From positions 1 to 56,601 of IMG/VR virus record IMGVR_UViG_3300032240_001377: a stretch of DNA of 56,601 nt. The stretch is one strand, 5' to 3'. The position numbers were made by a program, and so were the translations under genes. Positions within the stretch are counted from its first letter, which is position 1; every line of letters begins with the position of its first letter. Below, one piece after another: positions 42,667 to 51,629 of this stretch. This stretch comes from a virus. The notes under the pieces were generated by a model. It searched no databases and was not told where the DNA came from. It saw only the letters and a list, made by a program, of their open reading frames with translations.

Positions 42667-43736
42667 CCCTCCGTCCATACCAGCAGAAGGTGGTTGATTG
42701 GGCCTGTACTAACGATAAAGGTATCGTAATCGCCCCACCTGGATCAGGCAAAACCATCATCGCCGCAGCCATCTGTTCAACCCATTGGTCTGGAGCCAAG
42801 ATTGGCTGGCTGGCACCTACAAAGGAGACATGCGCCCAAGCTGTTGATGCCCTTAAGTCGTTCAACATCCACCCCAGCCAGTACGAGGTGCGCTGCTACC
42901 ATGAGTCGGTGGACTTTAGCGACAGGGAAGTCATCATCGTCGATGAATGCAAACACGCATCCGCAAGGGTCCTCAAGGACATCATCGTCCGTAGCCAGTG
43001 CGATTCGGTGTACGGGTTTGATGGAACGCCATTCGGGGACAACGAGGAGCGCAACGAGGAACTTCTAGCCCTGTTCGGCCACTCCACCATCACCATCACC
43101 CGGGACGAGGTTGGATCGTCCTTGTCGAAAGCCAAGGTGGTCCTGTCCGACGCCACCGACCAAGACCTTGAAGGACGGATCAACCAGAACATCGAGAAGC
43201 TGGTGAAGGTACGGTCCCGGTTCATGCGGATACCTGAAGGTGAGATCAGGGCCATGGCGGCTTGGGAGTCCATCGTGGACATCGGCATCTGCCAGAACAA
43301 CGCCCGTAACTACGCCGCACTGAACTTCTGCCTAGCACATGCCGACAAACAGGTGCTGGTGCTCGTTCCACGCATCACCCTGGGCGAGAAGTTCGAGGCC
43401 AAGATACCAGACTCCACACTGGTCCATGCCAAGATTGGAAAACTGGACCGGAAGCGGGCTATGGATGACTTCAAGGCTGGAAAGCTGAAGTGCATGATCG
43501 CCACCACCCTGGCCGACGAGGGGCTTGACCTTCCGAATGCGTCCCACTTGGTCATGGTCAGCGGTGGACGGTCAACCCAGCGGACCACCCAAAGGACAGC
43601 GCGTGTTTTGCGGGCCTTCCAAGGAAAGACCCATGCCACCATCCTGGACTTTGTGGACTCGTTCCATCCACTGGCCTTCCGTCATGCGCTCAGGAGGCGC
43701 GAGGTGTACAAGGAACTCGGGTATGAGATTGGATAA
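42663..43736 (+). CDS. SF2 DNA helicase, UvsW/RecG-like
   Basis: A 357-residue protein from a GTG start. Motif Q/I: LRPYQQKVVDW and IAPPGSGKTIIAA (Walker A, about 24-31); motif II VDECKHAS (about 92-99); motif III FDGTPFG; motif V ATTLADEGLDLPNAS and motif VI QRTTQRTARVLR. This is the complete two-RecA-domain layout of phage SF2 helicases that act in fork restart and recombination. The start is chosen by the GTGA overlap. Confidence 0.85.
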   Translation: MTLRPYQQKVVDWACTNDKGIVIAPPGSGKTIIAAAICSTHWSGAKIGWLAPTKETCAQAVDALKSFNIHPSQYEVRCYHESVDFSDREVIIVDECKHASARVLKDIIVRSQCDSVYGFDGTPFGDNEERNEELLALFGHSTITITRDEVGSSLSKAKVVLSDATDQDLEGRINQNIEKLVKVRSRFMRIPEGEIRAMAAWESIVDIGICQNNARNYAALNFCLAHADKQVLVLVPRITLGEKFEAKIPDSTLVHAKIGKLDRKRAMDDFKAGKLKCMIATTLADEGLDLPNASHLVMVSGGRSTQRTTQRTARVLRAFQGKTHATILDFVDSFHPLAFRHALRRREVYKELGYEIG

Positions 43737-43739
43737 CCT

Positions 43740-43925
43740 ATGGACAAACCATTCTTCGTGATGCTGTACAACCAGAAAGGTGACCGTCTCGTTCCGATGG
43801 TTGATCCTGATAACGAGCTGTACATGTACGCTACGTACGATGAGGCTAGAACAGCCGCAAAGCATACATTGTACGGAGACAAGTTTGGTTACGAAGTATT
43901 TGCTGAAGGGGACGGTAGATACTAG
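43740..43925 (+). CDS. Small hypothetical protein
   Basis: A 61-residue protein starting MDKPFFVMLYNQKGDRLVPM, likely a beta-beta-alpha domain of the type found in several phages (YATYDEARTAAKHTL as helix). Lies between helicase and SWIM genes with gaps of three bases. Function unknown. Confidence 0.6.
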   Translation: MDKPFFVMLYNQKGDRLVPMVDPDNELYMYATYDEARTAAKHTLYGDKFGYEVFAEGDGRY

Positions 43926-43928
43926 CCA

Positions 43929-44207
43929 ATGAACGACTGGTCCTGCACACCCATGGAAGGCGAGTGGTTCCGGTTCAACGTTGGATCCAAGAGCCGTCCT
44001 GGTAAGACCCATGTGGTGGACCTGGAAGGCGACAAATGCCTCGGCCACTGTACCTGCGAACGGTGGCGGTTTGTGGTCGATGTAGAGCGCAGGAGCGGGA
44101 AGACACCAACCGGTGAATGCCGGCACATCACGATAGCAAAGCAGGCCTGGGCAGACCTTATGCTCCCAATCTTTTCCAAGCAACTCAGCAAGAAACCATC
44201 ACGATGA
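43929..44207 (+). CDS. SWIM zinc-finger protein
   Basis: A 92-residue protein with CLGHCTCERWRF and GECRHITIA: CxCx20CxH (41, 43, 64, 66), the SWIM zinc finger. SWIM domains bind DNA or protein partners and occur in recombination-mediator proteins. It lies directly after the SF2 helicase and may assist it. The stop overlaps the next start. Confidence 0.7.
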   Translation: MNDWSCTPMEGEWFRFNVGSKSRPGKTHVVDLEGDKCLGHCTCERWRFVVDVERRSGKTPTGECRHITIAKQAWADLMLPIFSKQLSKKPSR

Positions 44208-44722
44208 AATCCATCCATCTCCGCTACCTCGAATACCACGACCGCATCCTCCGCTGGCAACGCGCCATGGGGCAGGATGTCAACTCACCCGGCCAGTCCG
44301 ACCGGCAATGGGGCTACTGCCAGAGCGAGTGGGTGGAGCTGCTGGATGCCATGCGAACTGGAAACCTTGTCGAGTACATCGACGGTATTGGTGATGTCCT
44401 TTTCACGGCACTGGGTATGCCGTCCAATGAAGTGATCCGTATGTTGGACGACAGGAACACTGGCATTCTGCTTGTGGTTGAGACGCTCTGCCTGGTTGAG
44501 AACTGGGACCAGTTCGAGATTCTGGAGGCTGTGTGCCAGTCGAACGAGACCAAGTTCTGGGAGACTGTGGACGGGGTTGACTTGGCCACCAACACCGTCC
44601 ACTCTGCCGACAACGGGAAGTTCGTAGTGCGAAGGAAGTCGGACAATAAGGTGACCAAGCCTCCAACCTTCAAGCTGCCGGACTTCTCAGCCATAATCCA
44701 TGGTCCAACGCTCGTACGCTGA
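44204..44722 (+). CDS. MazG-like NTP pyrophosphohydrolase
   Basis: A 172-residue protein with EWVELLDAM (E42, E45) and EYIDGIGDVLF (E57, D60, D64), the metal-binding Glu/Asp pattern of all-alpha NTP pyrophosphatases (EExxE...ExxD). Such phage enzymes remove non-canonical nucleotides or lower (p)ppGpp. The C-terminal part is longer than minimal MazG and unrecognised. The context of dNMP kinase and ThyX fits nucleotide metabolism. Confidence 0.6.
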   Translation: MKSIHLRYLEYHDRILRWQRAMGQDVNSPGQSDRQWGYCQSEWVELLDAMRTGNLVEYIDGIGDVLFTALGMPSNEVIRMLDDRNTGILLVVETLCLVENWDQFEILEAVCQSNETKFWETVDGVDLATNTVHSADNGKFVVRRKSDNKVTKPPTFKLPDFSAIIHGPTLVR

Positions 44723-45035
44723 CAAGCCACGCAGGCAGGACAACCGTCCAAAGCAGCGCAATCGGATACCGGCAATGAGCAAGGTCCGGTATGCCAGGAT
44801 GCAGGAGTACAGGAAGAAGCGTGAAGCATTCCTGAAGAAGAATCCGCAGTGTGCTAGGTGTGGAAAGAAGTCAACTGAAGTCCACCACTACAAGGGCAGA
44901 ATAGGCAGGCTTCTATGTATGGAGGAGCACTGGTTTGCACTGGATCGTCAGTGTCATAATTGGATAGGCGAAAACCCTGCCCAGGCCCGTGAGGAAGGGT
45001 TCCTGTGCCAGATTGGCCAGTGGAACACGGTATGA
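44700..45035 (+). CDS. HNH-type nuclease-like protein
   Basis: A 111-residue basic protein. QCARCGKKSTEVHHYKGRIG (CxxC and HH near 52-66) and LDRQCHNWIGENP (CH, N) form a small HNH zinc nuclease. Unlike the three homing-type HNH genes, its codon use matches its neighbours, and it lies just before a resolvase, so it may serve phage recombination or packaging. The start at 44700 overlaps the MazG-like gene by 23 bases. Confidence 0.7.
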   Translation: MVQRSYADKPRRQDNRPKQRNRIPAMSKVRYARMQEYRKKREAFLKKNPQCARCGKKSTEVHHYKGRIGRLLCMEEHWFALDRQCHNWIGENPAQAREEGFLCQIGQWNTV

Positions 45036-45415
45036 AGGTGACCCAGAAGTGGTATGAAGAGTACCTCGAAAGACGTTCAGGAGAGGCTGCCAAGAAACAG
45101 CCTTCAAGTAGGGGAGTCTGTAACCCTGAAGATCAGATACATAGTACCAAGCCTGAACGCCCTGTTCGGGATGAACCACTGGGGAAGGGCCAGGGCAAGA
45201 AAGATGGCTATAAACGCTTTCTTGTCAGCGTTGTCGCAAGGCGAAGCAAACTTATTGATCCGGACAATATCTGCTCAAAGCACATTATTGATTGCGCGAG
45301 ACGTAGCGGACTCATTGAGGATGACACTCCAGAGTGCATTGAGTTCGGAGTGCGCCAGGAAAAAGTCAACAAAGGCGAAGAGGAAACGGTCATCACGGTC
45401 ACACGGATCCAGTGA
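45032..45415 (+). CDS. RusA-like Holliday junction resolvase, internal frame disturbed
   Basis: The 127-residue open frame ends in a textbook RusA half: KLIDPDNICSKHIIDCARRS and GLIEDDTPECIEFGV, including the catalytic Asp residues. However, the N-terminal RusA half (IRYIVPSLNALFGMNHWGRA, then RARKMAINAFLSAL) is found in the +1 frame of the same bases (about 45135-45225). The present frame there reads low-complexity KPERPVRDEPLGKGQGKK. Two compensating indels, a double shift or sequencing errors could explain it. RusA would cut junctions formed during recombination or before packaging. Confidence 0.7.
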   Translation: MKVTQKWYEEYLERRSGEAAKKQPSSRGVCNPEDQIHSTKPERPVRDEPLGKGQGKKDGYKRFLVSVVARRSKLIDPDNICSKHIIDCARRSGLIEDDTPECIEFGVRQEKVNKGEEETVITVTRIQ

Positions 45416-45421
45416 TGACGA

Positions 45422-46741
45422 CTAGCCCGGAGTCACGTTCAGTTCCGTCTTACCGTTGGCTTGACTCACTGCTCGCTCCAGCCCGTCGTCTCCCCGAGAG
45501 ACCGCTTCCAGCACGTCTTGCGTTTGTCCCTGGCGGCTAACGGTATCCAGCACCAGCAGCCTATCTTCAGCTCCAGGTTCCCTGATGAATCCAGCAGGAC
45601 TTCCCCCGGCTTCCCGCATGTACGGGTGGACCTTGCGTAGAACGGGCAGCTTTGACAGGTTCTTACCCTGCGCCACCACAAGCCGCCCACCTCGGTCGTC
45701 GCACAGTTCCCCGGCTGACTGAGTGACAGGATCGACTTCAACAGCATCCACCATGACCGGGCGAACTCGCTTGTTGGCAATGTACGGAACGAGACAACCA
45801 AGATTCTTGTCCACAGCACCGCCAAGCATGGCAGCCGGGAGAACCGTCTGGCGTACAAACGACGTGAAGACATCCACGATCTGCGGGAATTGGCGGGCGA
45901 TGACGGCGCCCCATTGCTTTGCATAGTCGCTCCTCTTGAGTGTGGCGTGGCGGTCGGTTTCAAACTCCTTGGCCCATTCAACGAAAGCCTTGGACTCCTC
46001 AACCTCCAATGTCCAACGGAACTTGTACTGGCCGGAGTCCTTGTCGCCATGGTCCAGTGCATTGAGGACGGTGTTCCGAAGGTGAGCCGGCAGTTCGGTC
46101 TGCATCACCGCCTCATGCTTCCCGGCCCTGTCATTTGTGGATGCAGGCAACTGCTCGATGGCATTCGGGAACCTAGACAGGACGATCTGCTTCCAGTTCT
46201 TGCGGTACGGAAAGGCGTGGAGCTTTGCCCAGCCCAAGTCGATGGGCTTCATGTCGGCCACAAGGCGACGAGGCATCTCCTGGGTGATGGCCAGCCAGAC
46301 CAACCGGAATGTCTTCAGGTCGGCTACCTGTGAACGCTTCCAAGCCGCCTTGACGAACGGGTCATCCTCCGCCCCGCTGTGGAGCGGCCCTTCCTCATCA
46401 CCATTCGGCTTGGCCAACACCTCCATGGACTCAGGCTTCTTAGGGTCCATCTTGGCATGGCGGTTCCACCAGGTTGGGTTGGTGCCGTACACCGGCCGCC
46501 CCATTGACTTCCACAGGTCATCCGGGATGAAGAACACGTACCCGTCCGCGCTCATGGACGCCTTCTGGAGCTGTCCTATGATCTCCTCCCTGGCCGCACG
46601 GGGTATCCTGATCGACAGCGGGATGGTGACCAGCCACACAGGTTGACCGTCCACAGTGCCTTGAGTGGCCCAGAACGATTGGGTCCACTTCTCGCGTTCC
46701 CAAATCCAGAGGTGCTTGTCGCCGGTTTGTGTGAATTTCAT
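45422..46741 (-). CDS. Unknown protein downstream of terminase
   Basis: A 439-residue protein starting in an ATGA overlap with terminase. It is rich in Trp near the N-terminus (HLWIWEREKWTQSFW) and mostly globular, with a basic middle (AKLHAFPYRKNWKQ) and an acidic/Gln end. No motif was recognised. Coupling to terminase suggests a packaging role. It ends four bases before the resolvase stop on the other strand, with no terminator visible between. Confidence 0.65.
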   Translation of the reverse strand: MKFTQTGDKHLWIWEREKWTQSFWATQGTVDGQPVWLVTIPLSIRIPRAAREEIIGQLQKASMSADGYVFFIPDDLWKSMGRPVYGTNPTWWNRHAKMDPKKPESMEVLAKPNGDEEGPLHSGAEDDPFVKAAWKRSQVADLKTFRLVWLAITQEMPRRLVADMKPIDLGWAKLHAFPYRKNWKQIVLSRFPNAIEQLPASTNDRAGKHEAVMQTELPAHLRNTVLNALDHGDKDSGQYKFRWTLEVEESKAFVEWAKEFETDRHATLKRSDYAKQWGAVIARQFPQIVDVFTSFVRQTVLPAAMLGGAVDKNLGCLVPYIANKRVRPVMVDAVEVDPVTQSAGELCDDRGGRLVVAQGKNLSKLPVLRKVHPYMREAGGSPAGFIREPGAEDRLLVLDTVSRQGQTQDVLEAVSRGDDGLERAVSQANGKTELNVTPG

Positions 46742-48201
46742 ACCATCATGGTGGATGCCACCCTCTTCCCTGTTGAAACCTTTGACCGGTTGGACCGGTT
46801 TAATTCGTTCGGGACGGCACAGGATAGCATGTAGGTGAGCGCGTCGAACGAGTGCTTGTGGGGAGACTTTGGGTCCACCGACTGGTTGCCCTTCCCAGGC
46901 GGCAGCAATTCAAGCATGTCCTTGAGGTGGGTGCAATGGGATGGGACAAAGATCCGTTCCTCGAACAGCAACCGGTGGAGCAGGTTCTTCCTGTCCGCCA
47001 CAGACCCTCCACCCTTCGTCACCGGCCTCAATGAAATCTTCCTGTCTGAATGCTTGTAGACCAACTGCGCTTCCGTCCCACCGATGGTCATGGACTGGCT
47101 CATGGAAGACGAGTCGGACCAGTGACACCACAGGACTGATTCCCGGCCGTACATGGACTTCAGCCTCCGTTCCCAGAAGTCTTCCAATTCAAGGACTGCA
47201 TCGGTAAAGTCGGAGATGGATCGGTTGGTCTCGTTCAACCAGATGATCTCGTCCAGGACATCGAACGCGAACAACCCGTTCACAATACGAGGGGCGGCCA
47301 TCACGAACGCGGATGACCGGTCACCAAGATCCCATCCGCAATGGATGGTGTGGGCGTCCTTCGCCGGGCAGAGCAGTTCCCAATCCTCTTCCGGTTCATC
47401 CTGATGCTTCTGTGTGTGGATGATGTGGATTGGTTCGTGGTAGACATCCTCGAACACGCTGCCCTCGTTACGGGCCTCAACCCATTCAGAGAAGTAGTAC
47501 CGGGCCAACAGGTTGGGTGAGTCCTTGTAGAGGGCGTACAGCTCGTCCTTCTCCTCCTGGGAGATGAACGGGTTGTCGTCTATCTTGAATTGGATCTGTT
47601 TGTGGTGCTTGGTCGGGTTCTTGAAGAACTCGTCGTGAAGCCAGTGGGACGTGCCTTCCTTTGGAGGATTGGTGTCCAGGATGAACTGCTGCTGTCCAAA
47701 CTTCAGCAGACGCATAGTCTGGGTCAACGTCTTGAAGACCATAGGGTCTTTGAAGTTGTCCGCCTCGACCATCTGGATCATCGAGCACTTGAACCCCTTG
47801 AACTTGGTCTCAACCTCTTCGTCAAACTCCAGGGAGTGAAGCTGGCATTCGCTGACCCCGCCATGGGCGTTCCTGATCCGGAAGAAGCTGACCTTGGTGG
47901 TGTTAGTGATCGTCGGTTCCTTGACGATCTCCATGGAGGTGTTGTTGGCCCAGACGTACAACCGTCCATCTGTAGGCCGGATCAGGTCGCCCCAGACACC
48001 CTGTTCACCAGCGCGGAGAGTACGGGCGATGATGGCCACGATGGCCCCATTGTTCTCCCACATGTGCCGGATCACCTTGTCACACAGGGCGATGGTCTTT
48101 CCGGTTCGGCGTGCCCCGTGGACCAGGAGGAAACGGTGGTAGTCGTTGTAGACTTCCACACCTTTCTGACTCATGGGCGGGAGCCAGTATGGCTGACTCA
48201 T
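46738..48201 (-). CDS. terL: Terminase large subunit
   Basis: From the ATG at 48201 the protein has 487 residues; a longer TTG start would enter the promoter. The ATPase domain has Walker A VHGARRTGKT (about 27-36), and a hydrophobic strand leading to LEFDEEVET as Walker B region. The C-terminal nuclease has GWDLGDRSSAF (first Asp) and SFDALTYML near the end (last Asp). This is the motor that packages DNA into the procapsid. It lies divergent from the portal operon, which is unusual since most phages keep both in one direction. No small subunit was recognised. Confidence 0.9.
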   Translation of the reverse strand: MSQPYWLPPMSQKGVEVYNDYHRFLLVHGARRTGKTIALCDKVIRHMWENNGAIVAIIARTLRAGEQGVWGDLIRPTDGRLYVWANNTSMEIVKEPTITNTTKVSFFRIRNAHGGVSECQLHSLEFDEEVETKFKGFKCSMIQMVEADNFKDPMVFKTLTQTMRLLKFGQQQFILDTNPPKEGTSHWLHDEFFKNPTKHHKQIQFKIDDNPFISQEEKDELYALYKDSPNLLARYYFSEWVEARNEGSVFEDVYHEPIHIIHTQKHQDEPEEDWELLCPAKDAHTIHCGWDLGDRSSAFVMAAPRIVNGLFAFDVLDEIIWLNETNRSISDFTDAVLELEDFWERRLKSMYGRESVLWCHWSDSSSMSQSMTIGGTEAQLVYKHSDRKISLRPVTKGGGSVADRKNLLHRLLFEERIFVPSHCTHLKDMLELLPPGKGNQSVDPKSPHKHSFDALTYMLSCAVPNELNRSNRSKVSTGKRVASTMMV

Positions 48202-48211
48202 TCTTCTTGCC

Positions 48212-48240
48212 AGCCTACAGAGCAAATGGTCTATTGACAA
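48212..48240 (-). promoter_or_regulatory. Promoter of terminase unit
   Basis: Minus strand TTGTCA (48240-48235), 17-base spacer, TAGGCT (48217-48212); predicted start about four bases before the ATG at 48201. TTGACA on the plus strand overlaps the same bases and may drive the head operon, but its -10 is weak. Confidence 0.5.
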
Positions 48241-48245
48241 GCCGT

Positions 48246-48551
48246 ATGACCGATCTTGGCACGAAGTACGATCATGGCGCCATGTCCGCCCCGATCAAGG
48301 AGTCCAAAAAGATGGACTACCCCAAGCTGTGCATCCGGGACAAGTCCCTGGAGGCTGCATTTGGGAAGGATCTTCCGGATGTGGGTGAGGAGATCGAGGC
48401 CACCGTCAAGCTGGTTGTGACCGGCATCCGCAACGACCAGTACGGCAAGTCCGTCGATTTCGATGTGGTATCCGGCGACTTCTCGGAACCGGCCGAGGAT
48501 GAAGGCGTGAAGGATGCAGGCGAGGAGATGCCGATGGACGAGGAGGATTGA
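48246..48551 (+). CDS. Small acidic head-region protein
   Basis: A 101-residue protein from the ATG at 48246 (an ATG at 48282 would give 89). DYPKLCIRDKSLEAAF, a beta-barrel-like core (EEIEATVKLVVTGIRN), and an acidic C-terminus (GEEMPMDEED). Such proteins are common just before portal genes. Function unknown. Confidence 0.6.
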   Translation: MTDLGTKYDHGAMSAPIKESKKMDYPKLCIRDKSLEAAFGKDLPDVGEEIEATVKLVVTGIRNDQYGKSVDFDVVSGDFSEPAEDEGVKDAGEEMPMDEED

Positions 48552-48841
48552 TGGCAGGTGGTCCGAGAAAGAGGAAGACGGCCATCCTCCCGAATGCAGA
48601 TGGGACGTTCTCAATAGCCATCGCGTTCAGCAGGTACAGGTTTGTGAAGCATCCAAGGAAGGCAAAGTGGTCGCTTGTGGTACTGAATGAGGAGATGGAG
48701 TTTGAATATGAGCCCATCCCAGGAGTACGGTTTCGGCCGCGATTGATAGTGCGGATCGAGGGCAGGCCAAAGAACTCGAAGAATCTACAGAAGCAGTTGG
48801 TGCTGCACCAGATACGCAAAAAGAACAAACCGATATGGTAG
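48551..48841 (+). CDS. Small basic head-region protein
   Basis: A 96-residue basic protein starting MAGGPRKRKT, with beta strands in the middle and a KNSKNLQKQLVLHQIRKKN tail. It starts in a one-base overlap with the acidic gene and overlaps the portal start by seven bases. The acidic/basic pair could interact. Not recognised. Confidence 0.6.
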   Translation: MAGGPRKRKTAILPNADGTFSIAIAFSRYRFVKHPRKAKWSLVVLNEEMEFEYEPIPGVRFRPRLIVRIEGRPKNSKNLQKQLVLHQIRKKNKPIW

Positions 48842-51330
48842 ACATCAAGGCACTGGAGACTGCTGGGTATTCGGATGAGAAGCTGAAGGCGATCTTCACC
48901 CAGCCTCACACCAAGCTGAAGTCGTCCCATCCGAAGGCGGCTGACCTCATCGACCTTCACCAGTCTCGGATGGATGACGGCATCTCCAGGTCTCTGGACA
49001 TGGCCAGGACGTACTGGGCCATCGACCGTGCGTACGACATCTCGTCCGAACAGGTCACCTTCTCGATTGCCCGTGGACTCATCAGCCAGAATGCTTCCGG
49101 ACCTGAAGTATTAAACCTGGCCAAGCAGGCAAAGTTGGACCGGCTTCTGATGAAGAGGACCAATGCGACTGGCCAGTTCCTCAACTGGCAAAACCAGCCG
49201 TGCGATGCAAAATCGGCGGCTGAGGATGTCCACCTTCCAACCTTCTTCCAAATCTACATCCCTTTGGTGGCCAGCTACATGAAGGCCCGCTGGGCGAAGC
49301 TTTTCAACGACCGGAATGTCTCCCCGCTCTACAAGCTTGAACCGTCCATCCTGAGTCTTCGCAGGAAGCTGCTGACCCGGATCATCACTTCCAGGATCAG
49401 CAGGATGAGCGCGGACCTTGGCTATGCGGCCATGGAGCGCCAGTCCATCCATGCTGCCCTACTCTACGGCATCTGCATCAACTTCGCTGAGCAGGACTGG
49501 TTGTCTGAGAAGCATAAGATCGGCGAGAAGGAAGTGACTGTGAAGTCGGGTGTCCCGTTTGTGGCGCCCCATCCAAGCCGGATCTTCTACGACCTGGCCA
49601 AGCCACTCTCCACGCTGAACACCGACTCCGGGGTCAGCTATGTGGGCTACTGGACCCTCCATCGGTTCAGCGACATCTTCCACAACACCGAGTTCTGGAA
49701 CCGTGACGGGGTGAATGTAAACTCCAATGGCAAGCAGCCTTGGCGCGAGTCATCCATCTTCCGACTGTACCAGGAGTTGTACCCGTGTGCGGCCAAGTTC
49801 CCCCAGTTCCAACCAGGGAGCGACAACGACCGTGAAGACAAGGCGTTCCGGTACACCTACTCGGAACATTCGGATTCAGCAGTGGACGTGACGGTGATGT
49901 TCCACAAGCTGGTCCCGAAGGACTGGGGCCTGTACGACTACGACAAGCCCGTCTGGCACCGGTTTGTCTATGCCGGCAACACGGTGATCCATGTGAAGCC
50001 GTGGTCGTATTGCCCGGCTATCGTGTACCAGTACGATGCGGATGGAAACCGCGCCAACCCGTCCGGCATTGGACAGGAACTCCTGCCGTTTCAGGACCAC
50101 CTTGGGAACCTCCTGTCCCAGTACCTGCTTTCGGTAAAGAAGAACCTCATCCGGATAGTGATGACGGACCTTGATGTCATCTCCCCGGATGACGTGAATA
50201 AGATTTCAAACGAGTCCGAGAACGCCCTTCGCGGCATTGCCTTCATCCCTGTTGACAACCGGGAACTCCGGAACATGGGTGTGGACGATGCCCGCCTTGG
50301 TCTCCGTGCGCTCCAGTTCCCGCCCCAGAACACCCAGGAAGTCCTGTCTGCCATCACGGCCCTATTGACCATGGTGGAACGGGCGCTTGGGTTCTCCCCG
50401 CAGGAGATCGGCGCATCCGCCTCCCACCAGCAGTCCGCCACCGAAGTCGTCACCATCTCACAGAACACCTCACAGCGTCTCCAGTTGACTGGCTCGTTCA
50501 TTGATGAGGCCATGAATGCAAGGGCCAAGCTGCTCTACGAGGCCATGCTTTCCCACGACGACGACGAGGTTCTCGCGGACGTGGCCGAGATGACGCCGGA
50601 AGGGGAAAAGATCCTTACGGAGGCCGGCTTCAAGATTGAGAAGGACGGCTCACACACCGCTGGAGTGACCGGCCCGAAGTCTGCACTGCTCCTTGAGGGG
50701 ATAGGCCTGTTCAAGGATACGTCCAACCGGGTCAACGAGCCTGCCGTGGCCCAGTTGATGACTGCGTTCCTGGACCGCATCCTTTCCAATCCGGCCATCG
50801 TCCAGCTTGTTGGTCCGAAGTTCCTGTTCGAGCGCCTCAATGAGATCGCCGAGTTCTTCCAGTTGCCTGTGGACTTCCGGTTGCCGGCCGATTTCAAGCC
50901 CATAAACGGCGAGCCCACTCCTGAACAGCAGGCCCAGATGAAGGCCCAGCAGGAAGGCCAGCAGCAGCAGGCTCTACAGGCCATGCAGCAGATCGCGGCC
51001 GAGGTGAGCCAGCAGGTGGTTGGCCAGGCCGTGGCTGGACTGTCCGAACAGGTGAAGACCGGGTTGGCCGACCCCCTGGCACAGAAGCAGCAGCAGATCG
51101 AGCAGGCCCTGATGGCTTTCATGCAGCAAGCCCAAGCTGATTCTGCCCAGACCAAGGAGGCCATCGGACAGGTCGTCCAGCGTGGCCAGCAGGTTGAGCA
51201 AGCTGTGACTGCGGTAGCTGGACAGACGGCCCAGAACAAGAGCCTGATCGACCAGTTGTCCCAAATCATGGATGGCATGGACAAGATGCAGGCAGCAGCG
51301 GCCGGAGCGACTGTCCAACCCATGGCATGA
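48835..51330 (+). CDS. Portal protein
   Basis: An 831-residue protein. It has the size and order of podovirus portals: helical clip region, a long alpha/beta core (LLSQYLLSVKKNLIRIVMTD, ADFKPINGEPTPEQQAQ), and an extended Gln-rich coiled coil after about 700 that could form a barrel. No motif is decisive; support comes from length, composition, and place before scaffold and capsid. Portals form the dodecameric DNA gate. Confidence 0.75.
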   Translation: MVDIKALETAGYSDEKLKAIFTQPHTKLKSSHPKAADLIDLHQSRMDDGISRSLDMARTYWAIDRAYDISSEQVTFSIARGLISQNASGPEVLNLAKQAKLDRLLMKRTNATGQFLNWQNQPCDAKSAAEDVHLPTFFQIYIPLVASYMKARWAKLFNDRNVSPLYKLEPSILSLRRKLLTRIITSRISRMSADLGYAAMERQSIHAALLYGICINFAEQDWLSEKHKIGEKEVTVKSGVPFVAPHPSRIFYDLAKPLSTLNTDSGVSYVGYWTLHRFSDIFHNTEFWNRDGVNVNSNGKQPWRESSIFRLYQELYPCAAKFPQFQPGSDNDREDKAFRYTYSEHSDSAVDVTVMFHKLVPKDWGLYDYDKPVWHRFVYAGNTVIHVKPWSYCPAIVYQYDADGNRANPSGIGQELLPFQDHLGNLLSQYLLSVKKNLIRIVMTDLDVISPDDVNKISNESENALRGIAFIPVDNRELRNMGVDDARLGLRALQFPPQNTQEVLSAITALLTMVERALGFSPQEIGASASHQQSATEVVTISQNTSQRLQLTGSFIDEAMNARAKLLYEAMLSHDDDEVLADVAEMTPEGEKILTEAGFKIEKDGSHTAGVTGPKSALLLEGIGLFKDTSNRVNEPAVAQLMTAFLDRILSNPAIVQLVGPKFLFERLNEIAEFFQLPVDFRLPADFKPINGEPTPEQQAQMKAQQEGQQQQALQAMQQIAAEVSQQVVGQAVAGLSEQVKTGLADPLAQKQQQIEQALMAFMQQAQADSAQTKEAIGQVVQRGQQVEQAVTAVAGQTAQNKSLIDQLSQIMDGMDKMQAAAAGATVQPMA

Positions 51331-51629
51331 TTGTACCAGAGAAACAGCCCATCCTTGGAGGGGGCCACAAGGAGCTGATGGTTTGGATTGGAACCGGTAA
51401 CGGTCTGACTATCCAGAAGATCATGGCCCATCATATTGCCTACCACCAGGCCCTAGCCATTGCAGCCCAGTCAAAGGTCACTGGACCTGCATCTGACTCG
51501 CTTTGCTTGGAAGCGAAAAGAAACTTGGGTATTGCTACAAAGTTTGCAAATGCACTTGAAGTAATGAAGGATCTGACCAGCAAAGAAGAACTGTACGCAC
51601 TGACGAATCTCCCCACTGAATATGCCTGA
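51327..51629 (+). CDS. Hypothetical protein between portal and scaffold
   Basis: A 100-residue protein starting in an ATGA overlap with the portal. It is helical, with LTIQKIMAHHIAYHQALAI in the middle and KEELYALTNLPTEYA at the end. Not recognised; likely part of head assembly. Confidence 0.6.
   Translation: MIVPEKQPILGGGHKELMVWIGTGNGLTIQKIMAHHIAYHQALAIAAQSKVTGPASDSLCLEAKRNLGIATKFANALEVMKDLTSKEELYALTNLPTEYA

Noticed and set aside
45416-45421. Bidirectional terminator between resolvase and the unknown leftward gene
   Set aside because: The gap is six bases and no stem-loop with a T-tract is present around it.
45054-45425. Independent gene in the +1 frame over the resolvase
   Set aside because: Its C-terminal half is Ser/Arg/Lys noise; only the N-terminal segment is RusA-like, so it is better explained as the displaced half of one gene.
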